Shown piece after piece: positions 17,713 through 24,932 of a DNA stretch of 64,000 nucleotides (the first letter of the stretch is position 1; the number at the start of each line of letters is the position of its first letter). Under the pieces are notes generated by a model, which saw only the letters and a program-made list of their open reading frames with translations, made no database searches and was not told the DNA's origin. The DNA is from RZZS01 sp964498755. GTDB taxonomy: Bacteria; Pseudomonadota; Alphaproteobacteria; Micavibrionales; Micavibrionaceae. The stretch spans positions 1-64,000 of the forward strand of contig CAZCIB010000001.1 in the NCBI GenBank assembly GCA_964498755.1, in the 5' to 3' direction. A program made the translations under genes and the position numbers.

Positions 17713-17738
17713 AAAAAATCCCCGGCGCGGGCCGGGGA
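17713..17738 (-). terminator. Intrinsic terminator after the 79-residue gene
   Basis: CCCCGGC (17720-17726) pairs with GCCGGGG (17731-17737), and the minus-strand transcript then has six U. It sits 34 bases after the stop codon of the gene at 17772-18011. Confidence 0.8.
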
Positions 17739-17771
17739 GATGCGTGGGGTAAAAACTCTGTTTAATCGAGA

Positions 17772-18011
17772 TCAGGCCATGCCGCCGGGGCCTTCGGGGC
17801 CCATCGAGTTGAGGGCTGCGCCTGCGCCATGACGTGCTAGAGTTTGATGCGGCTCGAACTGCGCCATAATCTGTCCATCGAGCTGAAGAGGGATCGCTGT
17901 GCCAGTCCCCAAAAGGTCGGCAGTTAGGCCTTTAATTGCCGCAACGCTGAGACCATCTGGGTGGCAATTGAAGCCGTTCCTCGCTCCCTCGTTAAATTCT
18001 TGTAATACCAT
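17772..18011 (-). CDS. Unknown 79-residue protein with Gly/Pro tail
   Basis: A small protein with no recognised domain, no signal peptide and no membrane segment. It ends SMGPEGPGGMA, like the Gly/Pro tails of the proteins at 3355-4596 and 12088-13287. A nearly pure purine leader with GAGAGGG lies seven to ten bases before the ATG, which argues for real and strong translation. An intrinsic terminator follows. It is last in a row of four small minus-strand genes. Confidence 0.65.
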   Translation of the reverse strand: MVLQEFNEGARNGFNCHPDGLSVAAIKGLTADLLGTGTAIPLQLDGQIMAQFEPHQTLARHGAGAALNSMGPEGPGGMA

Positions 18012-18042
18012 CTCGTCGCCCTCTCTTTTCTTTCTTCTCTTG

Positions 18043-18405
18043 TTAACCTTTTTTGTGGAGGATCAGCGGGTAGTAGTTGCCGCCGATCGGCTCTCCGGTT
18101 TCCTCGTTCATTTGTACAATCAGGATCTGGTGCGCGTTCTGCATGGCCTTTTGGTATTCGCTCGGCATCTTGCCTCCAAAGTTCCTGATCTTGCCGTCTC
18201 CCAACACAAACTCCAGCCTGTCCTCGTCGAGATCATATTCAAGCCATGCGATCTTCGTTCTGAATGGCTTGTTGTGAAATACGGCTATTTTCGCTCCTTC
18301 GTTAATCACCAGGTTAATCTTGAATTCCGGGTCTCCGGTCTCGTCGTATACGTCCGACGTGAAGGCCGCATGGCCGTCTTTTCCGGAAGACCCCGTATTC
18401 ATCAT
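18043..18405 (-). CDS. Unknown 120-residue protein, paralogue of the next gene
   Basis: A small mostly beta protein. Its core aligns by eye with the protein at 18565-19035: a strand with xINLVIN, then WLEYDLDEDRLEFVLGDG, then a helix and QILIVQMNEETGEPI. In the other protein the matching parts are MEIIVN, HIDYNHADNSMTFTSEQG and FITVAQVHEGMPI. No catalytic motif stands out. The start is a double ATG after AAGGACGAAGAA. The pair may be an ancient tandem duplication of a binding domain. Function unknown. Confidence 0.7.
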   Translation of the reverse strand: MMNTGSSGKDGHAAFTSDVYDETGDPEFKINLVINEGAKIAVFHNKPFRTKIAWLEYDLDEDRLEFVLGDGKIRNFGGKMPSEYQKAMQNAHQILIVQMNEETGEPIGGNYYPLILHKKG

Positions 18406-18564
18406 TTCTTCGTCCTTGACCTTCTACCGGGCCTTGGTAAGCCCTATTATCGAAAACTATGTTTAACGTCGTATTAATGTGACACCTTTATTTTATAACG
18501 CCGTTTCCCGTTTTCGTCTTTATTTAACTGTATTGTAGCCGCGCTTTTGGCGGCGTTGCAAATT

Positions 18565-19035
18565 TCACCCTTTTTCCTGTTTAGTTTCAAGGGGTTGCGC
18601 GGATGCGTCTGCGCTGGCTTCCTCGCCGTCTTTTGCAGAATCCCCGGCGTCGCCGTCCTCTTTTTCGGGCTTTTTACCGACGTCGTGATGGCGCACCGGC
18701 GCGGTGAACCAGCTTATGGGCATGCCTTCATGCACCTGCGCGACCGTGATGAATTCGACTTTTTCAATCACCGGGCGGATGAGCGGGCCGATTTTCACGC
18801 TGAGCTCATAGGTATGGCCCTGTTCGCTCGTGAAGGTCATGGAATTGTCGGCGTGATTGTAATCGATATGCGCGACTTCTACGGGCAGGGATTCAAGGTG
18901 GAAAATCCACGCCTCGAACGTTTCGCGGTTGACGATGATCTCCATCTGGTCCGGGTCGAACAGGCGCGGCTTTTTCGCCCTGCGCCAGCCGGAGGTCATG
19001 GATTTGATCTGCTCTTTGAACGGTATATCGATCAT
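18565..19035 (-). CDS. Unknown 156-residue protein, paralogue of the 120-residue protein
   Basis: Residues about 30-115 form the same beta-rich core as the protein at 18043-18405. A basic N-terminus (SGWRRAKKPR) precedes it, and a charged, disordered tail of about 35 residues follows (KKPEKEDGDAGDSAKDGEE). It has no signal peptide and no hydrophobic helix. A purine-rich site (AAGAG) precedes the ATG. The tail resembles the acidic tails of the large island proteins. Confidence 0.7.
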   Translation of the reverse strand: MIDIPFKEQIKSMTSGWRRAKKPRLFDPDQMEIIVNRETFEAWIFHLESLPVEVAHIDYNHADNSMTFTSEQGHTYELSVKIGPLIRPVIEKVEFITVAQVHEGMPISWFTAPVRHHDVGKKPEKEDGDAGDSAKDGEEASADASAQPLETKQEKG

Positions 19036-19274
19036 GACTCTTATGATATTATATCAGATATTTAAATAAGAACAGAAAAGGATAGCCATGCGCCGTTTTC
19101 GAGAGACCGGCGCACGCCATATTATATCCAGAATTTTTTTAGCGCGCCTTATGCCTCCGCCGGAGCTGGCTGCGCGCGCCAGAATTACGATAACTCCGAT
19201 TATACCCCAACGCCCGCCCTCATACTGATGGTAACCGCGCACGAAGTTAATAAAAAATTGTACCCGTTCAGCAT

Positions 19275-19706
19275 CTATGCGTCAGCGGTAATGGGTATTG
19301 TGGGAGCAGGAGTTGGGATTCCAGGCGGTATTCTTTGCGGAACCGGTACGCCGTCTTCCCAACACTGATGCGGCTCGCGCTGTGCGCAAACGGCGCAGCC
19401 CGTGTCTGGGCCGGTTGCAACGAGCGAGTCATCCGTGCCGTTAATAAGACCGTCCCAATTCAGACCCATAGCCGCAAAAGCTCCCGCGCCATAGCCCGCA
19501 GCGCCTTTCCAGTTGCCGCTAATCAGGTTTCCAATGCTTTTAAAACCAAAAGCAACTCCAGTGAAAATCTGTAAGACGCCAATAAAACTGTCTTGTCCGG
19601 TGATTTGTTGTGACAGTCCGTTAAAAGTTTTGGCCCAGTTTGTATCAGCCAATTTGGAAAAAGGGCTGCCCGTTGTTAAATCGGCGACATAATCTCTCTC
19701 AGACAT
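19275..19706 (-). CDS. Unknown 143-residue protein with Pro-rich tail
   Basis: The N-terminal half is helical with a weakly hydrophobic Gly/Phe-rich stretch (FTGVAFGFKSIGNLISGNW, then AAGYGAGAFAAMGL). Three cysteines follow in DTGCAVCAQREPHQC, and the tail is IPTPAPTIPITADA. The N-terminus (MSERDYVADLTTG) resembles that of the 418-residue island protein (MSETNPITGT). AGAAGGTG lies upstream of the ATG. It is the first of the four small island genes. Function unknown. Confidence 0.65.
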   Translation of the reverse strand: MSERDYVADLTTGSPFSKLADTNWAKTFNGLSQQITGQDSFIGVLQIFTGVAFGFKSIGNLISGNWKGAAGYGAGAFAAMGLNWDGLINGTDDSLVATGPDTGCAVCAQREPHQCWEDGVPVPQRIPPGIPTPAPTIPITADA

Positions 19707-19938
19707 TTTTCATACACCTTCTTATTCATTTTCTTTCATTATACGCGCGCGGTTTGCAGTTTTACAAAATAGTGCAAAAATATTTATTTTTATCAGCGCC
19801 TTGCATGTAATAAACAATCTCTCGCACGGCTGTAATTATCATAACAAAAAGGGCTTAAGAAAGGATGTATGCGGCGCGCGGCTGCATAAAGGCCGGAGTG
19901 GATGGCGCATTAATTCTTCAAGGCGCGATAAGAATTGT

Positions 19939-19990
19939 CCCTCACCCTCCCGTCTTCTCCGGGTCCCTCTCTCTCCCTTAAGGGAGAGGG
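19939..19990. repeat. GC-rich palindrome of the ctctcccttaagggagag type
   Basis: The perfect core ctctcccttaagggagag (19972-19989) is preceded by ccctcccgtcttctccgggt. The same core type lies at 43264-43285, at the truncated end of argH, and a relative is inserted in the helicase gene. Confidence 0.75.
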
Positions 19991-20008
19991 CAATGGAGCC
20001 TCTTGCTT

Positions 20009-20170
20009 AAGGGGACATGATAAGCGGTCCGTAGGGCCGCATCGTGTCCCCTTTGGGAAACTGACGCGCCATAAGTTCCTTAAGGGGACACGACAGGCGC
20101 TGCGCGCCTTTATCGATGTCCCCCAGACAAAAAATGCAAGCGACTGATGCGCATTGGACGATTGCAAAAC
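20009..20170. repeat. Family B palindromic repeat, copy 2
   Basis: It is homologous to 17410-17566: the same aaggggacatgataag start, the same second hairpin with ggggacacga...atcgatgtcccc, and the same gcgcatt...attgcaaaa end. The inner loops differ by compensatory-looking changes. It ends three bases before the purH stop codon. Confidence 0.8.
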
Positions 20171-20173
20171 GCC

Positions 20174-21781
20174 CTAATGCCGGAAATGCCGCAAGCCCGT
20201 CATCACCATGGCGATGCCGCGTTCATTGGCCGCGTCAATGACCTCATTGTCTTTTTTGGAGCCGCCGGGCTGAATGGCGGCGGTGGCGCCGGCTTCTATG
20301 GCGGCGATCAAGCCGTCGGGGAAGGGGAAGAACGCGTCGCTCGCCACGACCGAGCCCTTTGTTAAAGGCGCGTCCAGCCCGGCCTCTTCGGCGGCGTCGG
20401 CGGCTTTTTTCGCGGCGATGCGGCTCGAGTCGAGACGGCTCATCTGGCCTGCGCCGATGCCGACGGTCGCGTTGTTTTTCGCATAGACAATCGCGTTGGA
20501 TTTGACGTGCTTGCAGACTTTGAACGCGAAGAGCAGGTCCCGCATTTCCTGCGCAGTCGGCTCGCGGTCGGTGACGACTTTCAGCGCGTCCGGATCTATC
20601 GTCATAAAATCGCTGTGCTGTACCAGAAGTCCGCCCGCGATCTGGCGCACCATGCGGCGCTTAACGCCCGGGTCGGGCATTGCGCCGGTCGTGAGAACGC
20701 GGATGTTTTCTTTTTTCTCAAGGATGCGCAGCGCCGCATTCTCGACGGACGGCGCGATGATAACTTCGACATAGCTTTTAACGATGGCTTCAGCCGTTTC
20801 CGCGTCCAGCATGCGGTTCGCCGCGATAATCCCGCCGAACGCGCTGACCGGGTCGCACATGCGCGCAGAAATATATGCGTCTTTAAGATTCTGCGCGACG
20901 GCCACGCCGCAGGGATTGGCGTGCTTGATAATCGCGATGGCCGGTTCCTCGAATTCGGCGACAAGCTCGAACGCCGCGTCGGTATCAAGGAAATTGTTGT
21001 AGGACATCTCCTTGCCCTGAATCTGGCTGGCCTGCGCGGGACCGGGCCGCTGGCTGCCGTCGACCGTATAGAGCGCGGCCTGCTGGTGCGGGTTTTCGCC
21101 GTAGCGTAAAGTCTGTTTGAGCGTACCGGAAAAGCTGGCGCGGCGCGGGAAATCCGTCGCAAAATCCTGCGCGGCGAACCAGCTGGCGATATTGGAATCG
21201 TAAGTGGCCGTCAGCGAGTAGGCGTTAGCGGCGAGGCGGCGCCTGAGCGCGTATGTCGTGGCCCCGTCATGCTCTTCGAGTTCCTTGAGGAGCGAGGAGT
21301 AGTCCTGCACGTCCGTGACAACGGTGACGCGGTCGTGGTTTTTGGCCGCGGCGCGGATCATGGCGGGACCGCCAATATCGATATTTTCAACGCAGGTCGC
21401 GTAATCGGCGCCGCTCAGCATGGTCTCGGCAAATGGATAGAGATTGACGACGAGCAACTCGATCGGGTTGATGCCGTGCTTTTTTGCGGCGCTCTCATGC
21501 TCTTCATTGTTTCTTTGCGCGAGCAGTGCGCCATGAATGCGCGGATGCAGCGTTTTTAAACGGCCGTCCATCATTTCCGGGAATTCCGTGTAATCGGATA
21601 CGTCCGTAACGGGAATATCCAGATTCCGGATAAATCCCGCCGTGCCGCCCGTCGAGAGGATTTCTATGTCACGGGCGTGAAGCTTGCGCACGAACGCTTC
21701 GAGCCCGTCCTTGTTTGATACGGATATCAGCGCGCGTCTGATTTGAACGGCTTTCGGGTCGCGGATGGTCTGGTTGGTCAT
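20174..21781 (-). CDS. purH: Bifunctional AICAR formyltransferase/IMP cyclohydrolase
   Basis: This enzyme carries out the last two steps of de novo purine synthesis: formylation of AICAR with 10-formyl-THF and ring closure to IMP. The N-terminal cyclohydrolase (about residues 15-200) has the MGS-like fold, with ALISVSNKDGLEAF, STGGTAGFIR and GRLKTLHPRIHGALL. The C-terminal transformylase has KHANPCG and KSNAIVYAKN. The length of 535 residues is normal. The gene is alone on its strand here, between repeats on both sides. A repeat-like leader (21782-21887) separates it from cheR. Confidence 0.97.
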   Translation of the reverse strand: MTNQTIRDPKAVQIRRALISVSNKDGLEAFVRKLHARDIEILSTGGTAGFIRNLDIPVTDVSDYTEFPEMMDGRLKTLHPRIHGALLAQRNNEEHESAAKKHGINPIELLVVNLYPFAETMLSGADYATCVENIDIGGPAMIRAAAKNHDRVTVVTDVQDYSSLLKELEEHDGATTYALRRRLAANAYSLTATYDSNIASWFAAQDFATDFPRRASFSGTLKQTLRYGENPHQQAALYTVDGSQRPGPAQASQIQGKEMSYNNFLDTDAAFELVAEFEEPAIAIIKHANPCGVAVAQNLKDAYISARMCDPVSAFGGIIAANRMLDAETAEAIVKSYVEVIIAPSVENAALRILEKKENIRVLTTGAMPDPGVKRRMVRQIAGGLLVQHSDFMTIDPDALKVVTDREPTAQEMRDLLFAFKVCKHVKSNAIVYAKNNATVGIGAGQMSRLDSSRIAAKKAADAAEEAGLDAPLTKGSVVASDAFFPFPDGLIAAIEAGATAAIQPGGSKKDNEVIDAANERGIAMVMTGLRHFRH

Positions 21782-21887
21782 TTTTAGTTGTCAGTGTCCA
21801 GTTGGCAGTTTTCAGTTTGCAGAATGCTTTTTTGTATACTTTTATCCGCCAACTGCCAACTGCCAACCGCCAACTGAGAGCCTTTAC
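21782..21887. repeat. Short-unit inverted repeat between cheR and purH
   Basis: Degenerate copies of agttggcag and cagttttcagtttgcag on the left face gccaactgccaactgccaac on the right, giving a long imperfect hairpin. It lies downstream of cheR and upstream of purH, so it could act as a transcript end or be a spreading low-complexity repeat. Confidence 0.65.
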
Positions 21888-22745
21888 CTAGGCGCCTGTT
21901 CGGGCAACCTGCTGCGCCGCTTCATGTTGCGTGTTACTGCTGAGGATATAAATCCCGCGCTGATCGGTAAGCGGCTTGTATTTGTCGGTAATGCCCAGAA
22001 CGGTCTCCGCGCCGCCAAGGACCAGAAAGCCGTCAGGCTTGAGAACACACGCCATATTTTCAAGGACTTGCCGTTTGGTCTCTTCATCAAAATAGATCAG
22101 GACGTTGCGACAGAAAATCACGTCAAACTGCCCGAGCGTCTGCATGTTTTCCAGCAGGTTGAAATACTGAAACGAGACCATTTTGCGAATGTCTTCGTTA
22201 ATGCGCCACTTGTCGCCTTCCTGTTTAAAATATTTCATGAGCATCTGGATCGGAAGACCGCGCTGAACTTCGAACTGCGTGTAAAGGCCGTTTCTCGCCT
22301 GATCGAGAATTTCCTGCGAAATGTCCGTGGCCATGATCGGCGTGCTCCAGCCGCGCAAGCTGGCCGCATTTTCCTGCAAGGTTATGGCGAGAGAGTAGGG
22401 CTCCTGGCCGCTGGAACTGGCCGCGCACCAGATTTTGAACTGGCGCGAGCCCGCCCGGTGCCGGGTCAGATAAGGCAGCACGTATTCCTCGAATAACCTG
22501 AAAGGGTTTTTGTCCCGGAAGAAAGACGTTTCATTGGTCGTCATCGCTTCAACGACATCGATCATCAGATCCTTGTCGGCGACGCCTCGCAACGCCATCG
22601 TCAGCGCCTCAAGGGAGGGATAGCCCCATTTCTTCGCCACTGGGGTCAGGCGGGAATCCAGCAGGTAACTTTTGTCCGGCGTTAAAACAAGACCTGACTT
22701 GCTGGCCAAAAGCTCGCGGTAAAATTCAAAATCACTGACTCGCAT
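21888..22745 (-). CDS. cheR: Chemotaxis protein methyltransferase CheR
   Basis: SAM-dependent methyltransferase that methylates glutamates on chemoreceptors during adaptation (285 residues). The N-terminal helical domain is followed by the Rossmann domain with TNETSFFRDKNPF, WCAASSSGQEPYSLA (motif I) and FDVIFCRNVLIYFD. There is no C-terminal pentapeptide-binding extension beyond the core. It is the last gene of the che operon, starting five bases after the cheB stop with AGGATAA as ribosome binding site. No methyl-accepting protein gene is in the window. Confidence 0.95.
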   Translation of the reverse strand: MRVSDFEFYRELLASKSGLVLTPDKSYLLDSRLTPVAKKWGYPSLEALTMALRGVADKDLMIDVVEAMTTNETSFFRDKNPFRLFEEYVLPYLTRHRAGSRQFKIWCAASSSGQEPYSLAITLQENAASLRGWSTPIMATDISQEILDQARNGLYTQFEVQRGLPIQMLMKYFKQEGDKWRINEDIRKMVSFQYFNLLENMQTLGQFDVIFCRNVLIYFDEETKRQVLENMACVLKPDGFLVLGGAETVLGITDKYKPLTDQRGIYILSSNTQHEAAQQVARTGA

Positions 22746-22749
22746 AGAT

Positions 22750-23886
22750 TTATCCTGTCATAACAGCTTTTCTGACGTAAGGTCCGATCTGATCAAGAGG
22801 CAAAACAGCGGAGCACAGGCCTCCAAGCGCTACGGCGCCCGGCATTCCCCAAACAACGCTTGTTTCCTCGTCCTGCGCGACAACGCGGCAGCCTGCTTCC
22901 ACGATTTGACTCGCGCCCGCAAAGCCATCTTGGCCCATACCCGTCAGGATCACGCATAATATCTTTTTGCCGTAGATTTGCAAAAGACTTCGCAGCATTG
23001 GGTCAACCGAAGGTTTGCAAAAATTTTCCGGCGGTCCGTTTGTGATTTTTGTAACGACTCCGCTTTCTTTTGTCTCAAACTCCATATGATATCCGCCGGG
23101 GGCGACGTGCACCTGACCAGGCAATAAAGGCGCGCCGTTTTCCGCTTCAACGGCGTTCACGCCGGTCTGCGTTTGAATATGCTGGGCCAGGATTTTTGTA
23201 AACGTCGCAGGCATATGCTGCGTCAACGCAATGGGGACGGGGAAGTTTTTGAAGTGCGTAATGACTTCAAACAAAGCCTTCGGTCCGCCCGTTGAGCTTC
23301 CGATCGCAATGCAGTCAGGCTTTCCTGTCCATGCGCCGACATTGCTTCTTAAAGTGATTTCCTTGACTGTCTTCGGGGCGGGAGCGGCCGAAATTTTCTC
23401 AGGCCGCTCTCTCATGCTTGCGGGAACAGCAGTTTCAAGCCTGCCTATTGTCCTTACGAGTTTAAGCAGCCTTTCCTGAAAATCGGAGCCGGAGCCCGCA
23501 TCGCGCGTGCTGGAAGGTTTACAGATATATTCCGTTGCGCCAAGGCTCATGGCCTTCATAGAGACGGATGCGCCCTTTTCCGTCAGTGTCGAGCACATTA
23601 TCACTTTGGTTTTGGGATACTGTTCCAGAATTTTGGGCAGGGCGGTAATGCCGTCCATGACCGGCATTTCGATATCCAGGATAATAATATCCGGACGGAC
23701 GCGCTGGACCGAATCGACGGCCATCTGCCCGTTCTGTACGGAATTTACGACCTTGATGCGCGGATCCTGCTCAAGCGCGCGCGTAATCAGGCCGCGTACC
23801 ACGGCCGAATCATCCACAAGCATAACGAGAAGTTCCGCTTTGCCCTGGTTGTTATGATTTGCGTGTCCGCCGTCTGCCATGCTCAT
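22750..23886 (-). CDS. cheB: Chemotaxis methylesterase/deamidase CheB
   Basis: It removes methyl groups from chemoreceptors once phosphorylated by CheA. A receiver domain (about residues 18-140, phosphoacceptor Asp in IIILDIEMP) is joined by a linker to the esterase domain. The catalytic triad Ser-His-Asp is visible in GSSTGGPKAL, TQHMPATF and GMGQDGF. The size of 378 residues is normal. It is fourth in the operon, 39 bases after cheY. Confidence 0.95.
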   Translation of the reverse strand: MSMADGGHANHNNQGKAELLVMLVDDSAVVRGLITRALEQDPRIKVVNSVQNGQMAVDSVQRVRPDIIILDIEMPVMDGITALPKILEQYPKTKVIMCSTLTEKGASVSMKAMSLGATEYICKPSSTRDAGSGSDFQERLLKLVRTIGRLETAVPASMRERPEKISAAPAPKTVKEITLRSNVGAWTGKPDCIAIGSSTGGPKALFEVITHFKNFPVPIALTQHMPATFTKILAQHIQTQTGVNAVEAENGAPLLPGQVHVAPGGYHMEFETKESGVVTKITNGPPENFCKPSVDPMLRSLLQIYGKKILCVILTGMGQDGFAGASQIVEAGCRVVAQDEETSVVWGMPGAVALGGLCSAVLPLDQIGPYVRKAVMTG

Positions 23887-23925
23887 GTCGTTTCTTGTTC
23901 GTTTTCGTCCAATGGATGAACCGAG

Positions 23926-24291
23926 TTAAAGCAGCCCGACCTGCTCGAATTTTGACTGGATGATGTCTGCGTCAAAAGGTTTCATAATGTATTCATTGGC
24001 CCCGGCGCTGATGGCGCGCTGAATGTGAGCCATATCGTTTTCCGTGGTGCAGAATACGACGACCGGTTTATCTCCCCCTTCCATGAGGCGCAGTTTTTCA
24101 AGAAACTCGATACCGCTCATAACCGGCATGTTCCAGTCCAGCAGAACACAGTCAGGCTGGGTCTCCTGGCAACTTTCGTAGGCTTTCTGGCCATCTTCGG
24201 CCTCTTTGCACTCAAAGCCCAGATCTTCCACGATACGTCTTGCGACTTTGCGCACAACGCGGCTGTCATCGACGACCAAACAGGATTTCAT
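23926..24291 (-). CDS. cheY: CheY-like response regulator
   Basis: A single receiver domain of 121 residues with the acidic pair D8-D9, phosphoacceptor D52 in LLDWNMP, the Thr switch in FCTTEND and the conserved Lys in IMKPF. It should carry the phosphoryl signal from CheA to the flagellar motor or to another output. It lies between cheW and cheB, which is the usual place for the motor-binding CheY. It has its own 138-base leader, so an extra promoter is possible. Confidence 0.92.
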   Translation of the reverse strand: MKSCLVVDDSRVVRKVARRIVEDLGFECKEAEDGQKAYESCQETQPDCVLLDWNMPVMSGIEFLEKLRLMEGGDKPVVVFCTTENDMAHIQRAISAGANEYIMKPFDADIIQSKFEQVGLL

Positions 24292-24429
24292 GATTCGAGG
24301 TTTCCTCTGTTTAGAACTGATTAAAAGCTTACATCATGTTTGTGCAGAGATCGTTAATTTTTGTCTGCAAACACAGGGCTATTTGCAGCATAAGGAATAT
24401 GATGTCCAGTTAACAGGGGGTAAACGCCT

Positions 24430-24903
24430 TTACTCGTGAACCGTGTTCAAAACCTTGGAGACATCCAGAACAACGAGAAGTTCTTTTTCCAAGCGGTAGA
24501 TGCCCATTGAAATTTCGCGCCATAAGGAATCAAGCGTGGGCGGATTGCTTTCGAAGCTTTCAGACGATAAGGACAGGACGTCGCCGACGCGGTCAATAAT
24601 CAGGCTGTAAAGCTCATTCTGGTGTTCGACGACGACGCTCATCTGGGGTTTTTCATTGTCCGGGTCGTCAAGACCGAGGCGTTTACGCACGTCTATGGCG
24701 GTGACGATCCGTCCGCGCAAGTTCAACGCTCCAGCCACTTCCGGGGGAGCCATGGGGATTTTTGTAACTTTCTGCGAGCCCAGCACGTCCTGGACCTCAA
24801 GAACGGGTATGCCAAACATCTGTCCGGCGATATACAGCGAGAGAAAATCCTCGTTTAACTTGTGCGCCTGAAAGTTTTCGGTTTCTGCTGCGTGTGCTCT
24901 CAT
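24430..24903 (-). CDS. cheW: Chemotaxis coupling protein CheW
   Basis: A 157-residue SH3-like double beta-barrel adaptor that joins CheA to chemoreceptors. Visible family blocks are LYIAGQMFGIPVLEVQDVLG, the NLRGRIVTAIDVRKRLGL block and the VDRVGDVLSLS block. About 20 extra N-terminal residues precede the core. It follows cheA by 29 bases and is clearly co-transcribed. Confidence 0.94.
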   Translation of the reverse strand: MRAHAAETENFQAHKLNEDFLSLYIAGQMFGIPVLEVQDVLGSQKVTKIPMAPPEVAGALNLRGRIVTAIDVRKRLGLDDPDNEKPQMSVVVEHQNELYSLIIDRVGDVLSLSSESFESNPPTLDSLWREISMGIYRLEKELLVVLDVSKVLNTVHE

Positions 24904-24932
24904 ATTTACAGACCTTTTCTCAGAGTGATTTA

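Larger units (their letters stand above)
17081..17771. other. Gene-poor stretch with terminators and repeats
   Basis: This 691-base gap holds no convincing gene. It contains a bidirectional terminator (17221-17272), a family B repeat (17410-17566), a family A-like repeat (17578-17650) and a terminator for the 79-residue gene (17713-17738). Short open frames here are translations of the repeats. Confidence 0.7.
19707..20173. other. Gene-poor stretch filled with repeats
   Basis: This 467-base gap between the island and purH carries an AT-rich promoter-like part (19707-19860). It also has a fragment shared with 40969-41015 (gcataaaggccggagtggat region), a GC-rich palindrome (19939-19990) and a family B repeat (20009-20170). 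I see no gene. Confidence 0.7.

Noticed and set aside
19054..19242. 62-codon minus-strand frame between two island genes
   Set aside because: It has no ribosome binding site and no clear pattern beyond a weak hydrophobic stretch; it probably belongs to the leader of the 156-residue gene.
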